From Stenotrophomonas hibiscicola ATCC 19867 (GTDB taxonomy: Bacteria; Pseudomonadota; Gammaproteobacteria; Xanthomonadales; Xanthomonadaceae), in the NCBI RefSeq assembly GCF_000382065.1, contig NZ_KB907504.1, positions 1-64,000 on the forward strand: 64,000 nucleotides of DNA, given 5' to 3'. Under the pieces are notes generated by a model. That model did no database searches. It was not told the DNA's origin and saw nothing but the letters and a program-made list of their open reading frames with translations. The position numbers were made by a program, and so were the translations under genes. The stretch's first letter is position 1. Each line of letters opens with the position of its first letter. This document shows, one piece after another, positions 8,956 to 19,459 of this stretch.

Positions 8956-10665
8956 ATGACTGAGATGCTTGTGATTATTGCCGCCAGCCTGCTGCTGGCG
9001 TGGCCGCTGGGCCTGTACCTGGCCCGCGTGATGCGTGGCACGCCGATGAGGGTGGACGTGCTGTTCCACTGGATCGAGAAGCCGCTGTACGGGGTGTTCG
9101 GCGTCGATCCATCGCGCTCGATGTCCTGGCGCGGCTACGTGCTGGCCTTCGTGCTGAGCAACGTGGTGGTCGCGGTACTGACCCAGGCCGTGTTCATGAC
9201 CCAGGCCTGGCTGCCGCTGAATCCGGACCAGATCCCGAACATGCGCTGGGACACCGCGCTGCATACGATGATCTCGTTCCTGACCAACACCAACCAGCAG
9301 CACTATTCGGGCCAGGCGCAGCTGTCCTACCTCTCGCAGATGACCGGCATCACCGGCCTGCAGGTGGTGACGCCGATGATGGGCCTGGCGCTGGCGGTGG
9401 CCACGCTGCGCGCGTTGTTCTCGCGCGCGCCGCAGGCTGCGGCGGCCACCGGTGCCGGCGACGACCGCCAAGTGGCGGTGGGCAACTACTATGTGGATGT
9501 GGTGCGCCTGTGCGTGCGCTTCCTGTTGCCGCTGTGCCTGGTGTGGACGCTGCTGCTGACCAGCCAGGGCGTGCCCTCGACGATGGCCGGTGGCCCGCAG
9601 GCCTCGCCGATCGATGCCAGCGCCGGCATGGCCCAGCAGAAACTGCCGCTGGGCCCGGTGGCAGCGATGGTCGCGGCAAAGCAGCTTGGCGCCAACGGTG
9701 GCGGCTGGTACGGCCCGAACAGCAGCTTCCCGCTGGAGAACCCCACCCCGCTGTCGAACGCGCTGGAGATCGTCGGCATCCTGCTGGTGCCGATGGCGGT
9801 GATCTTCATGATCGGTGCGTTCACCGGCCGGCGCCGGTTCGGCGCCCTGGTGTTCAGCTGCATGCTGGGCATGTCGCTGCTGTCCACCGGCGCGATGATG
9901 TGGAGTGAAGGGCATGGCGCCAGCGCCGCCACGCCGCTGCTGATGGAAGGCAAGGAGGTGCGCTTCGGCGCCGACGGCACGGCGCTGTGGGCCGCGGTGA
10001 CCACCCAGGTTTCCAACGGCTCGGTCAACGGCATGCATGACTCGCTGGCGCCGCTGAGTGGCGGCATCGCGATGGTCAACATGCTGGTCAGCGCGATCTG
10101 GGGTGGCATCGGCTGTGGCCTGCAGCAGTTCATCGTGTACCTGCTGCTGGGCGTGTTCCTGGCCGGGTTGATGACCGGGCGTACGCCGGAACTGTTCGGC
10201 CGCAAACTGGAAACGCCACAGGTACGCCTGCTGGCCCTGCTGGTGTTGCTGCAGCCGATCACCCTGCTGGTGTTCACCGCGATCACCCTGGCCGTGCCCG
10301 GGCTGGCCGGTACCTCCAACCCTGGCTTCCATGGCATCAGCCAGGTGTTCTACGAGTACGTCTCGGCCTACGCCAACAACGGCTCGGGCTTCGAGGGGCT
10401 GGGCGACGCCACGCTGTGGTGGAACCTGAGCTGCTCGCTGGTGCTGCTGCTGGGCCGCTTCCCGCTGCTGATCATCCCGCTGGTGGTGGCCGCACAGCTG
10501 GCCGCCAAGCGCCAGGCGCCGGAGTCTGCCGGCAGCCTGCAGATCGAAACCCCGACCTTCGCCCTGACCCTGGTCTCGGTGATCGTCATCCTGACCGTGC
10601 TGCAGTTCATGCCGGCGCTGGTACTCGGCCCGATCGCCGACCACCTCAGCCTGGGACTGCACTGA
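8956..10665 (+). CDS. kdpA: K(+)-transporting ATPase subunit A
   Basis: KdpA is the potassium channel-like subunit of the high-affinity KdpFABC pump in the inner membrane. It has 569 residues and about ten membrane spans. Selectivity-filter-type loops are visible, such as [11 protein letters not shown] (about 113-123), [11 protein letters not shown] and [10 protein letters not shown]. Length matches the family (~560). GGAG precedes the ATG, and kdpF lies 12 bases upstream. Confidence 0.97.
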   Translation: MTEMLVIIAASLLLAWPLGLYLARVMRGTPMRVDVLFHWIEKPLYGVFGVDPSRSMSWRGYVLAFVLSNVVVAVLTQAVFMTQAWLPLNPDQIPNMRWDTALHTMISFLTNTNQQHYSGQAQLSYLSQMTGITGLQVVTPMMGLALAVATLRALFSRAPQAAAATGAGDDRQVAVGNYYVDVVRLCVRFLLPLCLVWTLLLTSQGVPSTMAGGPQASPIDASAGMAQQKLPLGPVAAMVAAKQLGANGGGWYGPNSSFPLENPTPLSNALEIVGILLVPMAVIFMIGAFTGRRRFGALVFSCMLGMSLLSTGAMMWSEGHGASAATPLLMEGKEVRFGADGTALWAAVTTQVSNGSVNGMHDSLAPLSGGIAMVNMLVSAIWGGIGCGLQQFIVYLLLGVFLAGLMTGRTPELFGRKLETPQVRLLALLVLLQPITLLVFTAITLAVPGLAGTSNPGFHGISQVFYEYVSAYANNGSGFEGLGDATLWWNLSCSLVLLLGRFPLLIIPLVVAAQLAAKRQAPESAGSLQIETPTFALTLVSVIVILTVLQFMPALVLGPIADHLSLGLH

Positions 10666-10675
10666 GGACACCCCG

Positions 10676-12733
10676 ATGAGTACCCACGCAAGTTCCACCC
10701 GTAGTTCCCTTGCCCCGCGCCCTGCGCTGCTTGATGGCGCCGGCCTGCGCCGTGCGTTGATCGAGGCGGTGCGCAAGCTGTCGCCGATGCACCTGGTGCG
10801 CAGCCCGGTAATGGCGGTGGTGATGGCCGGTACGATCGTTGCCGCGATCGTCACCCTGACCGGCAATGCGCCGCTGGGCTTTGGCCTGGCGGTGACCGCG
10901 ATCCTGCTGGTGACCGTGCTGTTCGGCAACTTCGCCGAAGCGGTGGCCGAAGCACGTGGCCGTGGCCAGGCAGCATCGCTGCGCCGCGCGCGCCAGGACC
11001 TGGTGGCGCGCCGCCTGGCCGCACCGCAGCCGGGGGCTGCGGAAACCCAAGTACCTGCCGCCGAGCTGCGCCCGGGCGACCATGTGATCGTCAGTGCCGG
11101 TGAGCTGGTGCCGGCCGATGGCGAGATCGTGCAGGGCCTGGCCACCATCAACGAGGCGGCGGTGACCGGCGAGTCCGCGCCGGTGCTGCGCGAGGCCGGT
11201 ACCGACCGTTCCGGCGTGATCGGCGGCACCAAGGTGCTGTCCGACCAGATCATCGTGCGGGTGACCGCCGAGCCGGGCCACAGCTTCCTGGACCGGATGA
11301 TTGCCCTGGTGGAGGGTGCCAACCGGCAGAAGACGCCGAACGAGATCGCGCTGACCCTGCTGCTGGCGGCGATGACGCTGACCTTCCTGGTGGTGGTGGC
11401 GACGCTGCCGGCGATCGGCGCGGCGGTAGGCGTGCAGGTCGATCCGCTGCTGCTGATCGCGCTGCTGGTCTGCCTGATCCCGACCACCATCGGCGGGCTG
11501 CTGCCGGCCATCGGCATCGCCGGCATGAACCGTGCGTTGGCCGCCAACGTGCTGGCCAAGTCGGGCAAGGCGGTGGAAGTCGCTGGAGACGTGGATGTGC
11601 TGCTGCTGGACAAGACCGGCACCATCACCTACGGCGACCGCCAGGCCAGCCATTTCCATCCGCTGGCCGGCATCGACGCCAGCCAGCTGCGCGAAGCGGC
11701 GCTGCTGTCTTCGCTGGCCGACCCGACCCCGGAAGGAAAGTCGATCGTGCGCCTGGCGCGCGAACAGGGCTGCGCCACCGCCGAGCCGGACCGTGCCGAG
11801 TACCTGGCCTTTACTGCCCAGACCCGGATGTCCGGCGTCGACCTGGAACATGGACGGCAGATCCGCAAGGGCGCCGCCGATGCGATCCGCGCCCACGTGC
11901 AGGCGCTGGGCGGCAACGTGCCCGCCGAGCTGGCCGGTCGCGTCGAGCAGGTGGCACGCAACGGCGCCACCCCGCTGGTGGTGGCCGAGGGTCGCCACGT
12001 GCTGGGCGTGATCGAGCTGTCGGACGTGGTCAAGCACGGCATGCGCGAGAAGTTCGCGCAGCTGCGAGCGATGGGCATCCGCACGGTGATGATCACCGGC
12101 GACAACCCGATGACCGCCGCCGCGATCGCTGCCGAGGCCGGCGTCGACGACTACATCGCCGAGGCCCGTCCGGAAGACAAGCTGGCACGCATCCGCCAGG
12201 AACAGGCCGGTGGCCGCCTGGTGGCGATGGTGGGCGATGGCACCAACGATGCTCCCGCGCTGGCCCAGGCCGACATCGGCCTGGCGATGAACTCCGGCAC
12301 GCAGGCGGCGAAGGAGGCCGGCAACATGGTCGACCTCGATTCAGACCCGGCCAAGCTGCTGGCGGTCGTGGAAGTGGGCAAGCAGCAGCTGATCACCCGC
12401 GGTGCGCTGACCACCTTCTCGCTGGCCAACGACGTGTCCAAGTACTTCGCGATCCTGCCGGCGCTGTTTGCCGCTGCCGTTCCGACCATGGCCGCACTGA
12501 ACGTGATGCAGCTGTCGAGCCCGCGCAACGCCGTGCTGGCGGCGCTGATCTTCAACGCCCTGGTGATTCCCGCCCTGATTCCGCTCGCCCTGCGTGGCGT
12601 GCGCTTCCGCCCGGCCACCGCAACGGCGCTGCTGCGCCGGAACATGCTGGTGTACGGCCTCGGCGGCGTGCTGCTGCCGTTCGCGGCAATCAAGGCGATC
12701 GACCTCCTTCTTGTCCTGGTATTCGGCGCATGA
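10676..12733 (+). CDS. kdpB: K(+)-transporting P-type ATPase subunit B
   Basis: KdpB is the ATP-hydrolysing subunit of KdpFABC, a P1-type ATPase. It has 685 residues. TGESAPV (actuator domain) is followed by the phosphorylation motif DKTGTIT (aspartate near residue 312), the nucleotide-binding region, and the hinge motif [14 protein letters not shown] near 521. The start is preceded by GAGGA. The stop overlaps the kdpC start by 4 bases. Confidence 0.97.
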   Translation: MSTHASSTRSSLAPRPALLDGAGLRRALIEAVRKLSPMHLVRSPVMAVVMAGTIVAAIVTLTGNAPLGFGLAVTAILLVTVLFGNFAEAVAEARGRGQAASLRRARQDLVARRLAAPQPGAAETQVPAAELRPGDHVIVSAGELVPADGEIVQGLATINEAAVTGESAPVLREAGTDRSGVIGGTKVLSDQIIVRVTAEPGHSFLDRMIALVEGANRQKTPNEIALTLLLAAMTLTFLVVVATLPAIGAAVGVQVDPLLLIALLVCLIPTTIGGLLPAIGIAGMNRALAANVLAKSGKAVEVAGDVDVLLLDKTGTITYGDRQASHFHPLAGIDASQLREAALLSSLADPTPEGKSIVRLAREQGCATAEPDRAEYLAFTAQTRMSGVDLEHGRQIRKGAADAIRAHVQALGGNVPAELAGRVEQVARNGATPLVVAEGRHVLGVIELSDVVKHGMREKFAQLRAMGIRTVMITGDNPMTAAAIAAEAGVDDYIAEARPEDKLARIRQEQAGGRLVAMVGDGTNDAPALAQADIGLAMNSGTQAAKEAGNMVDLDSDPAKLLAVVEVGKQQLITRGALTTFSLANDVSKYFAILPALFAAAVPTMAALNVMQLSSPRNAVLAALIFNALVIPALIPLALRGVRFRPATATALLRRNMLVYGLGGVLLPFAAIKAIDLLLVLVFGA

Positions 12734-13380
12734 ACCGTACTGTTTCCACTTCGTCTTCCCTTCCCCGCGAACAGAAGGCCGAGGCCCGCGTGGCCAGCCT
12801 GCAGGATGGCGCAAGCTGGCGCCCGGCGATCGGCCTGGGCCTGGCCACGCTGCTGCTGGCCGGCGCGGTCTACGCCGGTATCGCCACCGGTTTCGCCGGC
12901 CTGGCTTACCCGACCCAGGCCGAGGGCAGCCTGCTGCGCGATGGCAACGGCCAGGTACGCGGCTCGGCATGGCTGTCGCAGCGGTTCACCGGTGACGGCT
13001 ACTTCCAGGCGCGCCCGTCGGCCGCCAACTACGACCCGATGGCCGCGGCCGGTTCCAACATGGCGCGCAGCAACCCCGCGCTGGCCGAGCGCGTCGCAGC
13101 CAGCACCGCGGCGGTGGCTGCACGGGAAGGTGTCGCGCCAGCGCAGGTTCCGGCTGACCTGGTCACCCAGTCCGGCGGCGGACTGGATCCGCAGCTGTCG
13201 CCGGCGGCGGCGCAGCTGCAGGTAGCACGCGTGGCGCGTGCCCGTGGCCTGCCGGTGGAGCGCGTGCAGGCACTGGTGCAGGCGCATACCGAAGGGCGCC
13301 AGTGGGGCCTGTTCGGGCAGCCACGGGTGAATGTGGTGACGCTGAACTTCGCGCTGGACCATGCGGCCAAGACGCCGTGA
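12730..13380 (+). CDS. kdpC: K(+)-transporting ATPase subunit C
   Basis: KdpC is the single-span periplasmic subunit needed for assembly and turnover of the Kdp pump. It has 216 residues. A membrane segment (about 37-60) is followed by the family motifs [22 protein letters not shown] and [11 protein letters not shown]. There is a 4-base ATGA overlap with kdpB. It has a somewhat longer hydrophilic N-terminus than enterobacterial KdpC. Confidence 0.96.
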   Translation: MNRTVSTSSSLPREQKAEARVASLQDGASWRPAIGLGLATLLLAGAVYAGIATGFAGLAYPTQAEGSLLRDGNGQVRGSAWLSQRFTGDGYFQARPSAANYDPMAAAGSNMARSNPALAERVAASTAAVAAREGVAPAQVPADLVTQSGGGLDPQLSPAAAQLQVARVARARGLPVERVQALVQAHTEGRQWGLFGQPRVNVVTLNFALDHAAKTP

Positions 13381-13407
13381 TGCCGGCCTGCACCGCCTGC
13401 GCGCACA

Positions 13408-16092
13408 ATGCTGGCCATGACAGCGGCGCCCATGACTGATGCACGTACCCGCCAGGCTGATGCCCTGGTTGAAGGCCTGCAACGCGAAGCCGGCGGCAAG
13501 CTGACCGTGTTCCTCGGCGCGGCGCCAGGCGTAGGCAAGACCTACACCATGCTGACCCGCGCGCAGGAACAGCTGCGCCGCGGCGTGGACCTGGTGGTGG
13601 GGCTGGTGGAAACCCATGGCCGCGCCGACACCCAGGCCCTGCTGGAGGGCCTGCCGCAGCTGCCGCTGAAGGAAGTGGCCTACCACGGCCACACCCTGCA
13701 GGAGATGGACCTGGATGCCGTGCTGGCACGGCATCCAGCGCTGGTGCTGGTGGATGAACTGGCCCATCGCAACGCGCCGGGCAGCCGCCATGAGCGGCGC
13801 TGGCAGGATGTGATGGAGCTGCTGGACGCCGGCATCGACGTCTGGACCACGGTCAACATCCAGCATCTGGAAAGCCTCAACGATGTGGTGATGCGCATCA
13901 CCGGCGTGCGCGTCAGCGAGACCGTGCCGGATGGCGTGCTCGACCGCCTGCACGACATCGTGCTGGTCGATCTGCCGCCGCGCGAACTGATCGCTCGCCT
14001 GCAGCAGGGCAAGGTCTATGTGCCCGAACAGGCCGCGCAGGCACTGCAGGCATTCTTCTCGCCGGCCAACCTGACCGCGCTGCGCGAACTGGCCATGCAG
14101 GAAGCTGCCGACCGCGTCGACAGCAGCCTGCGCGAAGCACGCGCCGCACGCGGCGAGAGCAACCTGCCGCTGCGTCGCGGCGTGCTGGTGGCCATTGATG
14201 GCGGCGGCCAGAGTGAATACCTGGTGCGCGTGGCGAGGCGCATCGCCGAGCGGCGCGACGCACCGTGGACGGTGGTGACCGTGCAAGGGCGACGCCAGGA
14301 CGAGGCGACCCGGCGCGAGATCGATGCTGCCTTCGCGCTGGCACGGCGCCTGGGCGGCGACGCCGAACTGCTGCACGGATCGAGCATCGCCGATGCCCTG
14401 CTCGACCATGCCGCGCACAATGGCGTATCGACCCTGGTGCTGGGCCGGACCCGCGAACGGCCGCTGGCGCGGATGTTCAACCGCACCCTGACCCAGCAGC
14501 TGATCCAGCGCGGCGCGCACTACGAGATCACCATCATCAGCACCCCGCAGGCACGTGCGCGCTCGCGCCGCGAGGGCCTGCTGCCGCCGATGCGCGGCAT
14601 CAGCCATGAACCGGTGCAGGCACTGGTCGCCACCGCACTGGCCTGTGCGGTGGCGTGGCTGGCCGAACACTGGGTGGGCATGGCCGACCTGTCGATGGTG
14701 TTCATCGTGGCGGTGGTGCTGGTGGCCGCACGCACACGCGCCAGCGTGGCGGTGATGGCGGCGATCCTGTGCTTCCTCGCCTACAACTTCCTGTTCATCG
14801 CGCCCCGCTTCACCTTCGCCATCGGTGCACGCCAGGGTGTGATCACCGTGTTCCTGTTCCTGGCCGCGGCACTGGTGGCCGGGCGCCTGGCCTCGCGCCT
14901 GCGCATGCAGGTCATCGCGCTGCGTGCGGCCAACCGGCATGCGCGTGCGCGCCAGCAGCTGGGGCGGCAGCTGGCCAGTGCGGCCGGCAATGGCGAGGTG
15001 GCACAGGCGGGTCGGCACGCACTGGAACAGGCCATGGACGTACCTGCGTGGCTGCGGATCGGCGCCGATACCGCAACCGGTGGCCGTTCGCAGCCGGGCG
15101 ATACCGATCTGGCCGCCGCCGACTGGGCCCTGCGCCACGGCCAGCCCAGCGGCCGCTTCACCGACACCCTGGCCGGTGCGCAGTGGTGGTTCCTGCCCCT
15201 GCTGGATGGCGAAGACCGCGCCATCGGCGTGGCTGGCCTGTACCTGCCCGGCGCGCAGGCGCGCCTGCTGCCCGAACAACGGCAGCTGGCCGAGGCGATG
15301 GTGGATGACATCGCGCAGGCCGCATTGCGCACCCGCCTGGTGGCCGAACTGGAGCAGGCGCATGTCAGCAACGAAACCGAGCGGCTGCGCTCGGCCCTGC
15401 TCTCTTCGGTGTCGCACGACCTGCGCTCGCCGCTGGCGGCGATGATCGGTTCGGCCGACAGCCTGGCCAGCTATGGCGCGGCGATGGATACGGCCGATCG
15501 CCGTGCTCTGCTGGACACCATACTGATAGAAGGCGAACGGCTGGATCGCTACATCCAGAACCTGCTGGACATGACCCGCCTCGGCCACGAAGGGCTGAAA
15601 ATCAACCGCGACTGGATCGGCGTGGACGAACTGATCGGCTCGGCGGCGCGGCGCCTGCAGCGCTACCAGCCGAAGGTGCGGCTGGAACTGGACATCCCGG
15701 CCGCGCTGGCGCCGATCTGGGTGCACCCGGCGCTGGTCGAGCAGGCGGTGTTCAACGTGATGGAGAACGCGGCCAAGTTCTCGCCGCCCGATGCCGCCGT
15801 GCAGGTGCAGGCGCGCGAACTGGACGGCCAGCTGCGCATCGACGTGATCGATGCCGGCCCCGGCATTCCCGACGACGAACGCGCGCGCATCTTCGACATG
15901 TTCTACAGCGTCGAGCGCGGCGACCGCGGCCGCCACGGCACCGGCCTGGGCCTGACCATCTGCCAGGGCATGATCGGTGCGCATGGCGGCAGCGTGCAGG
16001 CGCTGCCCGGACGCGACGGTCGCGGTACCCTGATCCGCATCACCCTGCCCCTGCTCAAGCCAGCCTCCCACGATGAGCCCGACCCCGATTGA
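13408..16092 (+). CDS. kdpD: Osmosensitive K(+) channel sensor histidine kinase KdpD
   Basis: KdpD senses low K+/osmotic state and phosphorylates KdpE. It has up to 894 residues. The N-terminal KdpD domain has a Walker-type GAAPGVGKTYTM (about 36-47), followed by a Usp-like domain (about 250-380), four membrane spans (about 410-500), a GAF-like region, and a HisKA/HATPase pair. The phosphoacceptor is in SSVSHDLRSPL (His near 670). N, G1 (DAGPGIPDD) and G2 (GTGLGLTI) boxes are present. ATGs at 13408, 13417 and 13432 are all in frame, with no decisive ribosome-binding site, so the true start may be up to 8 codons later. Confidence 0.95.
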   Translation: MLAMTAAPMTDARTRQADALVEGLQREAGGKLTVFLGAAPGVGKTYTMLTRAQEQLRRGVDLVVGLVETHGRADTQALLEGLPQLPLKEVAYHGHTLQEMDLDAVLARHPALVLVDELAHRNAPGSRHERRWQDVMELLDAGIDVWTTVNIQHLESLNDVVMRITGVRVSETVPDGVLDRLHDIVLVDLPPRELIARLQQGKVYVPEQAAQALQAFFSPANLTALRELAMQEAADRVDSSLREARAARGESNLPLRRGVLVAIDGGGQSEYLVRVARRIAERRDAPWTVVTVQGRRQDEATRREIDAAFALARRLGGDAELLHGSSIADALLDHAAHNGVSTLVLGRTRERPLARMFNRTLTQQLIQRGAHYEITIISTPQARARSRREGLLPPMRGISHEPVQALVATALACAVAWLAEHWVGMADLSMVFIVAVVLVAARTRASVAVMAAILCFLAYNFLFIAPRFTFAIGARQGVITVFLFLAAALVAGRLASRLRMQVIALRAANRHARARQQLGRQLASAAGNGEVAQAGRHALEQAMDVPAWLRIGADTATGGRSQPGDTDLAAADWALRHGQPSGRFTDTLAGAQWWFLPLLDGEDRAIGVAGLYLPGAQARLLPEQRQLAEAMVDDIAQAALRTRLVAELEQAHVSNETERLRSALLSSVSHDLRSPLAAMIGSADSLASYGAAMDTADRRALLDTILIEGERLDRYIQNLLDMTRLGHEGLKINRDWIGVDELIGSAARRLQRYQPKVRLELDIPAALAPIWVHPALVEQAVFNVMENAAKFSPPDAAVQVQARELDGQLRIDVIDAGPGIPDDERARIFDMFYSVERGDRGRHGTGLGLTICQGMIGAHGGSVQALPGRDGRGTLIRITLPLLKPASHDEPDPD

Positions 16093-16786
16093 AGCCAGCG
16101 CGCCGGCCGCGCGCGTGCTGGTGATCGATGATGAAACCCAGATCCGCCGGTTCCTGGACATCAGCCTGCGCGCGCAGGGCTACCAGGTGCGGCAGGCTGC
16201 CACAGGCCAGGAAGGCCTGCAGCTGGCCGCCAGCGAGGACATGGACCTGGTGATCCTGGACATCGGCCTGCCGGACATGGAAGGCCATGAGGTGCTGGAG
16301 CAACTGCGGCAGTGGAGCCAGGTGCCGGTGATCATGCTGACCGTGCGCGCCGGCGAAGCCGAGAAGGTACGCGCGCTGGATACCGGCGCCAACGACTACG
16401 TGACCAAGCCGTTCGGTACGCAGGAGCTGATGGCGCGGGTGCGGGCGCTGCTGCGCACGCGCAGCGTGCCGAGTGATGGCACGCCACCGATTTTTGACGA
16501 TGGCCACCTGCACGTGGATCTGGTGCGCCGCGAAGTGGCCCTGGAGGGTGAACCGGTGGCGCTGACCCGCAAGGAATACGCGCTGCTGTCACTGCTGCTG
16601 CGCAACGCGGGCCGGGTGGTGACCCAGCCGCAGATCCTGCAGGAGATCTGGGGGCCGACCCACCAGCACGACACCCACTACCTGCGCATCCTGGTCGGCA
16701 AATTGCGGCACAAGCTGGGTGATTCAGCGCTGGATTCGCGCTACCTGTTCACCGAGCCGGGCGTGGGATTGCGGTTCAAGGGGTGA
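16073..16786 (+). CDS. kdpE: Response regulator KdpE (OmpR family)
   Basis: KdpE is the transcriptional activator of kdpFABC. It has 237 residues. The receiver domain (about 15-125) has the acidic pair DDE, phosphorylation Asp in LVILDIGLPDMEG, and KPFG at the end. The winged-helix DNA-binding domain (about 135-235) includes LTRKEYALLSLLL and the terminal VGLRFKG. It overlaps kdpD by 20 bases, so the two are coupled. It is the last gene of the kdp operon. Confidence 0.96.
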   Translation: MSPTPIEASAPAARVLVIDDETQIRRFLDISLRAQGYQVRQAATGQEGLQLAASEDMDLVILDIGLPDMEGHEVLEQLRQWSQVPVIMLTVRAGEAEKVRALDTGANDYVTKPFGTQELMARVRALLRTRSVPSDGTPPIFDDGHLHVDLVRREVALEGEPVALTRKEYALLSLLLRNAGRVVTQPQILQEIWGPTHQHDTHYLRILVGKLRHKLGDSALDSRYLFTEPGVGLRFKG

Positions 16787-16790
16787 GGGT

Positions 16791-16886
16791 GTGCCGACCA
16801 ACGGTCGGCACCTACCAAAGCAAATGCGGAAGAGCATCCACGCATGGCGTGGATCTCTGCTGTGTCGACCAAGGTCGACACCTACC
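16791..16886. repeat. Three short hairpin repeats after kdpE (SMAG-type variants)
   Basis: Units lie at 16791-16816 (GTGCCGACC/GGTCGGCAC then CTACC), 16836-16856 (ATCCACGC/GCGTGGAT) and 16862-16886 (GTGTCGACC/GGTCGACAC then CTACC). They share the hairpin-plus-CTACC layout with the other repeats of the window but differ in stem sequence. They start 4 bases after the kdpE stop and may act as its terminator. Confidence 0.7.
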
Positions 16887-16931
16887 AAGAGCAGTTCATG
16901 CGGTTCGGACAGATCGCGGGAATCTGTCGAA

Positions 16932-17032
16932 GGCGGGGTGGGCCCGGTTGCGGGGGCGTGAGCCGCATGGATGCGGCGACCGAGCTTACATGGACGTACT
17001 TGCAGCGTCCCCCGTAACCGGACCCACCCCGC
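16932..17032. repeat. ~100-bp imperfect palindrome between convergent genes
   Basis: The left arm GCGGGGTGGGCCCGGTTGCG is mirrored by a right arm whose reverse complement reads GCGGGGTGGGTCCGGTTACG. Matching continues for about 26 bases with 2-3 differences. The ~48-base centre holds a smaller CCGCAT/ATGCGG hairpin. It lies between kdpE and the phosphomannomutase gene, so a role in ending transcription is possible. It is unlike the SMAG units in size and sequence. Confidence 0.8.
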
Positions 17033-17101
17033 ATCCTACGGATAGCCGGCCTTTGACGTTGACGTTGATTCGGCGGGTGCCGGGCGCCGCCCGGCCCCAC
17101 C

Positions 17102-19447
17102 TCAGAACCCCAGCGGGGTGTCGCCCAGCACCGGCTGCAGCTGGCTGCGGAACAGCGCCTGGATGCGTTCCAGTGCGGCCTCGTCGTTGCCCTCGAAGCG
17201 CAGCACCAGCACCGGCGTGGTGTTGGAGGCCCGCACCAGGCCCCAGCCATCGGGGAAGTCCACGCGCAGGCCGTCGATGGTCGACAGTCGGCCGCCGACA
17301 TACGGGTTGTCCGGCGACTGCGCCGCCGCCACCAGCATTGCCACCAGCGCATGCGGCGTGCCGTCGGCCACCGGCACCTTCAGTTCCGGCGTGGCCACCA
17401 TCTCCGGCAGCTCGGCCAGTACCTCGTCCGGGGTCTCCTCGCGCTGGGCCAGGATCTCCAGCAGGCGCGCCGCCGCATACAGGCCATCGTCGAAACCGAA
17501 CCAGCGCTCCTTGAAGAAGAAGTGGCCGCTCATCTCGCCAGCCAGTTCGGCATCGGTCTCGCGCATCTTCGCCTTCATCAGCGAATGCCCGGTCTTCCAC
17601 ATCAGCGGGCTGCCACCATTGCGCAGCACGTGGTCGGACAGCTTGCCGGTGCACTTCACGTCGTAGATCACCATCGCGCCGGGGTTGCGCATCAGCACGT
17701 CGGCGGCGAACAGCATCAGCAGGCGGTCGGCATAGATGATTTTGCCGTCAGCACTGACCACGCCCAACCGGTCGCCATCGCCATCGAAGGCGACGCCGAG
17801 GTCGGCCCCGAAGCGCTTGACCGTCTGCACCAGGTCTTCCAGGTTGGCCGGTTCGCTCGGGTCGGGATGATGGTTGGGGAAGGTACCGTCGACATCGCAG
17901 TAAAGCGGAATGACTTCAGCACCGATGGCTTCCAGCAGTTGCGGTGCCAGTGCGCCGGCCACGCCGTTGCCGGCATCGGCCACGACCTTCAGCGGACGGT
18001 CCAGCTGCACGTCGTCGGCGATGCGCTGGATGTAGTCGGCACTGACATCGCGCTGCTGGTAATCGCCCGGCTCCGCAGCCTGTACCAGGCGGCCCTCGAC
18101 GATGCGCGCGTAGAGATCGGTGATGGCATCGCCGGACAGCGTCTCGCCGCCGATGACAACCTTGAAACCGTTGTACTCGGGCGGGTTATGACTGCCGGTC
18201 ACCGCCACGCAGGTGCCGGTACGCAGGTGGAAGGCGGCGTAGTACACCACCGGAGTCGGCGCCAGGCCGATGTCGATCACCGCACAACCGGCGCGGCGCA
18301 GGCCCTCGGCCAATCCTGCGGCCAGTTCCGGGCCGGACAGGCGGCCATCGCGACCGATCACCACCTCGCGCAGGCCCTGCTCCAGTGCCACGGTACCGAT
18401 GGCCTGGCCGATCAGCGCGGCGGTCTTCGGCGTCAGTTGGCTGCCCACCACGCCGCGGATGTCGTAGGCGCGGAAGATACCGGCCGCCAGTTCCTCGGCC
18501 GGAACCGGCGGCGGGGGCGGCGGTGCACTTTCAGTGGTGCTGGCCCCGGCCACCGGCGGCGGCGCCATCTGCAGGCTCTCGCTCAGGGTCGGGCCATGAT
18601 CCGCTTCCGCCACGGCCGCACGCCGCGGCAGCGGCAGCGTCTTCGGCAGGCGGCCGCGACCCACCACCAGCAGTACGGCGATGAACGCCAGCAGCAGCGC
18701 AACGATGGCGCTGGCCAGCGAACCCAGGCCCAGCGGACCGGGTTCGATATTGGGTACCGCGGCCACCAGCCGCAACGGGGTACCCGGGATCGGCCGCGCC
18801 AGGACTTCGGCACTTTCGGCCAGGCTGGCATCGCCCAGGGCGACGAGGTCATGCGCGCCTTGGCGCAGGCCAAGGAAACCGGCCGATGGCGCACTCACCT
18901 GGTCCAGCGGCGAGGTCAGGCGCAGCAATGGCTGGCGCACGTAGAGCACTGCCGGGCCCAGGCTGCCCAGCGGCACCGGTGCCGCCAGGCCAAGACGATT
19001 GCCACCCCCATCGCGGACCACGCGCAGGCTGGGGCCGGCCTCGGCAAGCGCTCCTTCCAGCAACGCCAGGCGGGCATAGCCGAACGTGGCCGGGTCGGCG
19101 TAGGCATTGGCCAGATCGGCGGTCAGCACTTCAGCATGCTCGACGCCGGTCCAGCTCTCGCGGACCGCGAGTGCCGCCGCAGCGGCATCGCCGGCCTGCA
19201 GCGCCTGCTGCACGCGCTCGTTCTTCAGCTGCTGCTGCAGCTGCTTCAGCTGGCCGGCGGCGGCCTCCTGCAGGCCCTGCACAGCCTGGTCGCGCGCAGC
19301 TTCCAGCGCCTGGCCGTTGGCCTCCTGGCGCCATTGCTGCACCGCGCTCCATCCGAACCAGCCGGCCAGCAGGACCAGCAGCACCCCCAGTAGTGGTGCA
19401 CTGCGTCCCAACGACCGTCCCCGCTGTCCTTCCCCGATGCCGCTCAT
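17102..19447 (-). CDS. Phosphomannomutase/phosphoglucomutase with membrane-anchored N-terminal extension
   Basis: The C-terminal half (about 330-781) is a complete alpha-D-phosphohexomutase that interconverts hexose 1- and 6-phosphates for LPS or exopolysaccharide sugar-nucleotide synthesis. The catalytic serine loop TGSHNPPEYNG has Ser near 419, metal loop DGDGDR is near 554, and sugar loop GEMSGHFFF follows. AlgC, XanA and SpgM are relatives of ~450 residues. The extra N-terminal ~325 residues have a membrane span (about 16-35), a Gln-rich coiled coil (about 45-80), a sensor-like extracytoplasmic region, a second span (about 243-263) and a proline-rich linker (about 305-325). It is first in the minus-strand direction after dut; the two may be co-transcribed (12-base gap). 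Confidence 0.93.
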   Translation of the reverse strand: MSGIGEGQRGRSLGRSAPLLGVLLVLLAGWFGWSAVQQWRQEANGQALEAARDQAVQGLQEAAAGQLKQLQQQLKNERVQQALQAGDAAAAALAVRESWTGVEHAEVLTADLANAYADPATFGYARLALLEGALAEAGPSLRVVRDGGGNRLGLAAPVPLGSLGPAVLYVRQPLLRLTSPLDQVSAPSAGFLGLRQGAHDLVALGDASLAESAEVLARPIPGTPLRLVAAVPNIEPGPLGLGSLASAIVALLLAFIAVLLVVGRGRLPKTLPLPRRAAVAEADHGPTLSESLQMAPPPVAGASTTESAPPPPPPVPAEELAAGIFRAYDIRGVVGSQLTPKTAALIGQAIGTVALEQGLREVVIGRDGRLSGPELAAGLAEGLRRAGCAVIDIGLAPTPVVYYAAFHLRTGTCVAVTGSHNPPEYNGFKVVIGGETLSGDAITDLYARIVEGRLVQAAEPGDYQQRDVSADYIQRIADDVQLDRPLKVVADAGNGVAGALAPQLLEAIGAEVIPLYCDVDGTFPNHHPDPSEPANLEDLVQTVKRFGADLGVAFDGDGDRLGVVSADGKIIYADRLLMLFAADVLMRNPGAMVIYDVKCTGKLSDHVLRNGGSPLMWKTGHSLMKAKMRETDAELAGEMSGHFFFKERWFGFDDGLYAAARLLEILAQREETPDEVLAELPEMVATPELKVPVADGTPHALVAMLVAAAQSPDNPYVGGRLSTIDGLRVDFPDGWGLVRASNTTPVLVLRFEGNDEAALERIQALFRSQLQPVLGDTPLGF

Positions 19448-19459
19448 CGATGTCCCCTG

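Noticed and set aside
8788..11628. Open frame of ~950 codons on the minus strand, antisense to kdpFA and part of kdpB
   Set aside because: The protein is low-complexity and rich in Ser, Arg, His and Gln, and lies exactly opposite well-supported kdp genes. Long antisense frames without stops are expected in DNA of such high GC.
12151..16161. Open frame of ~1330 codons antisense to kdpB-kdpD
   Set aside because: Same reasoning: His/Gln/Arg-rich translation with no recognisable domain, fully opposite conserved genes, and no ribosome-binding site.
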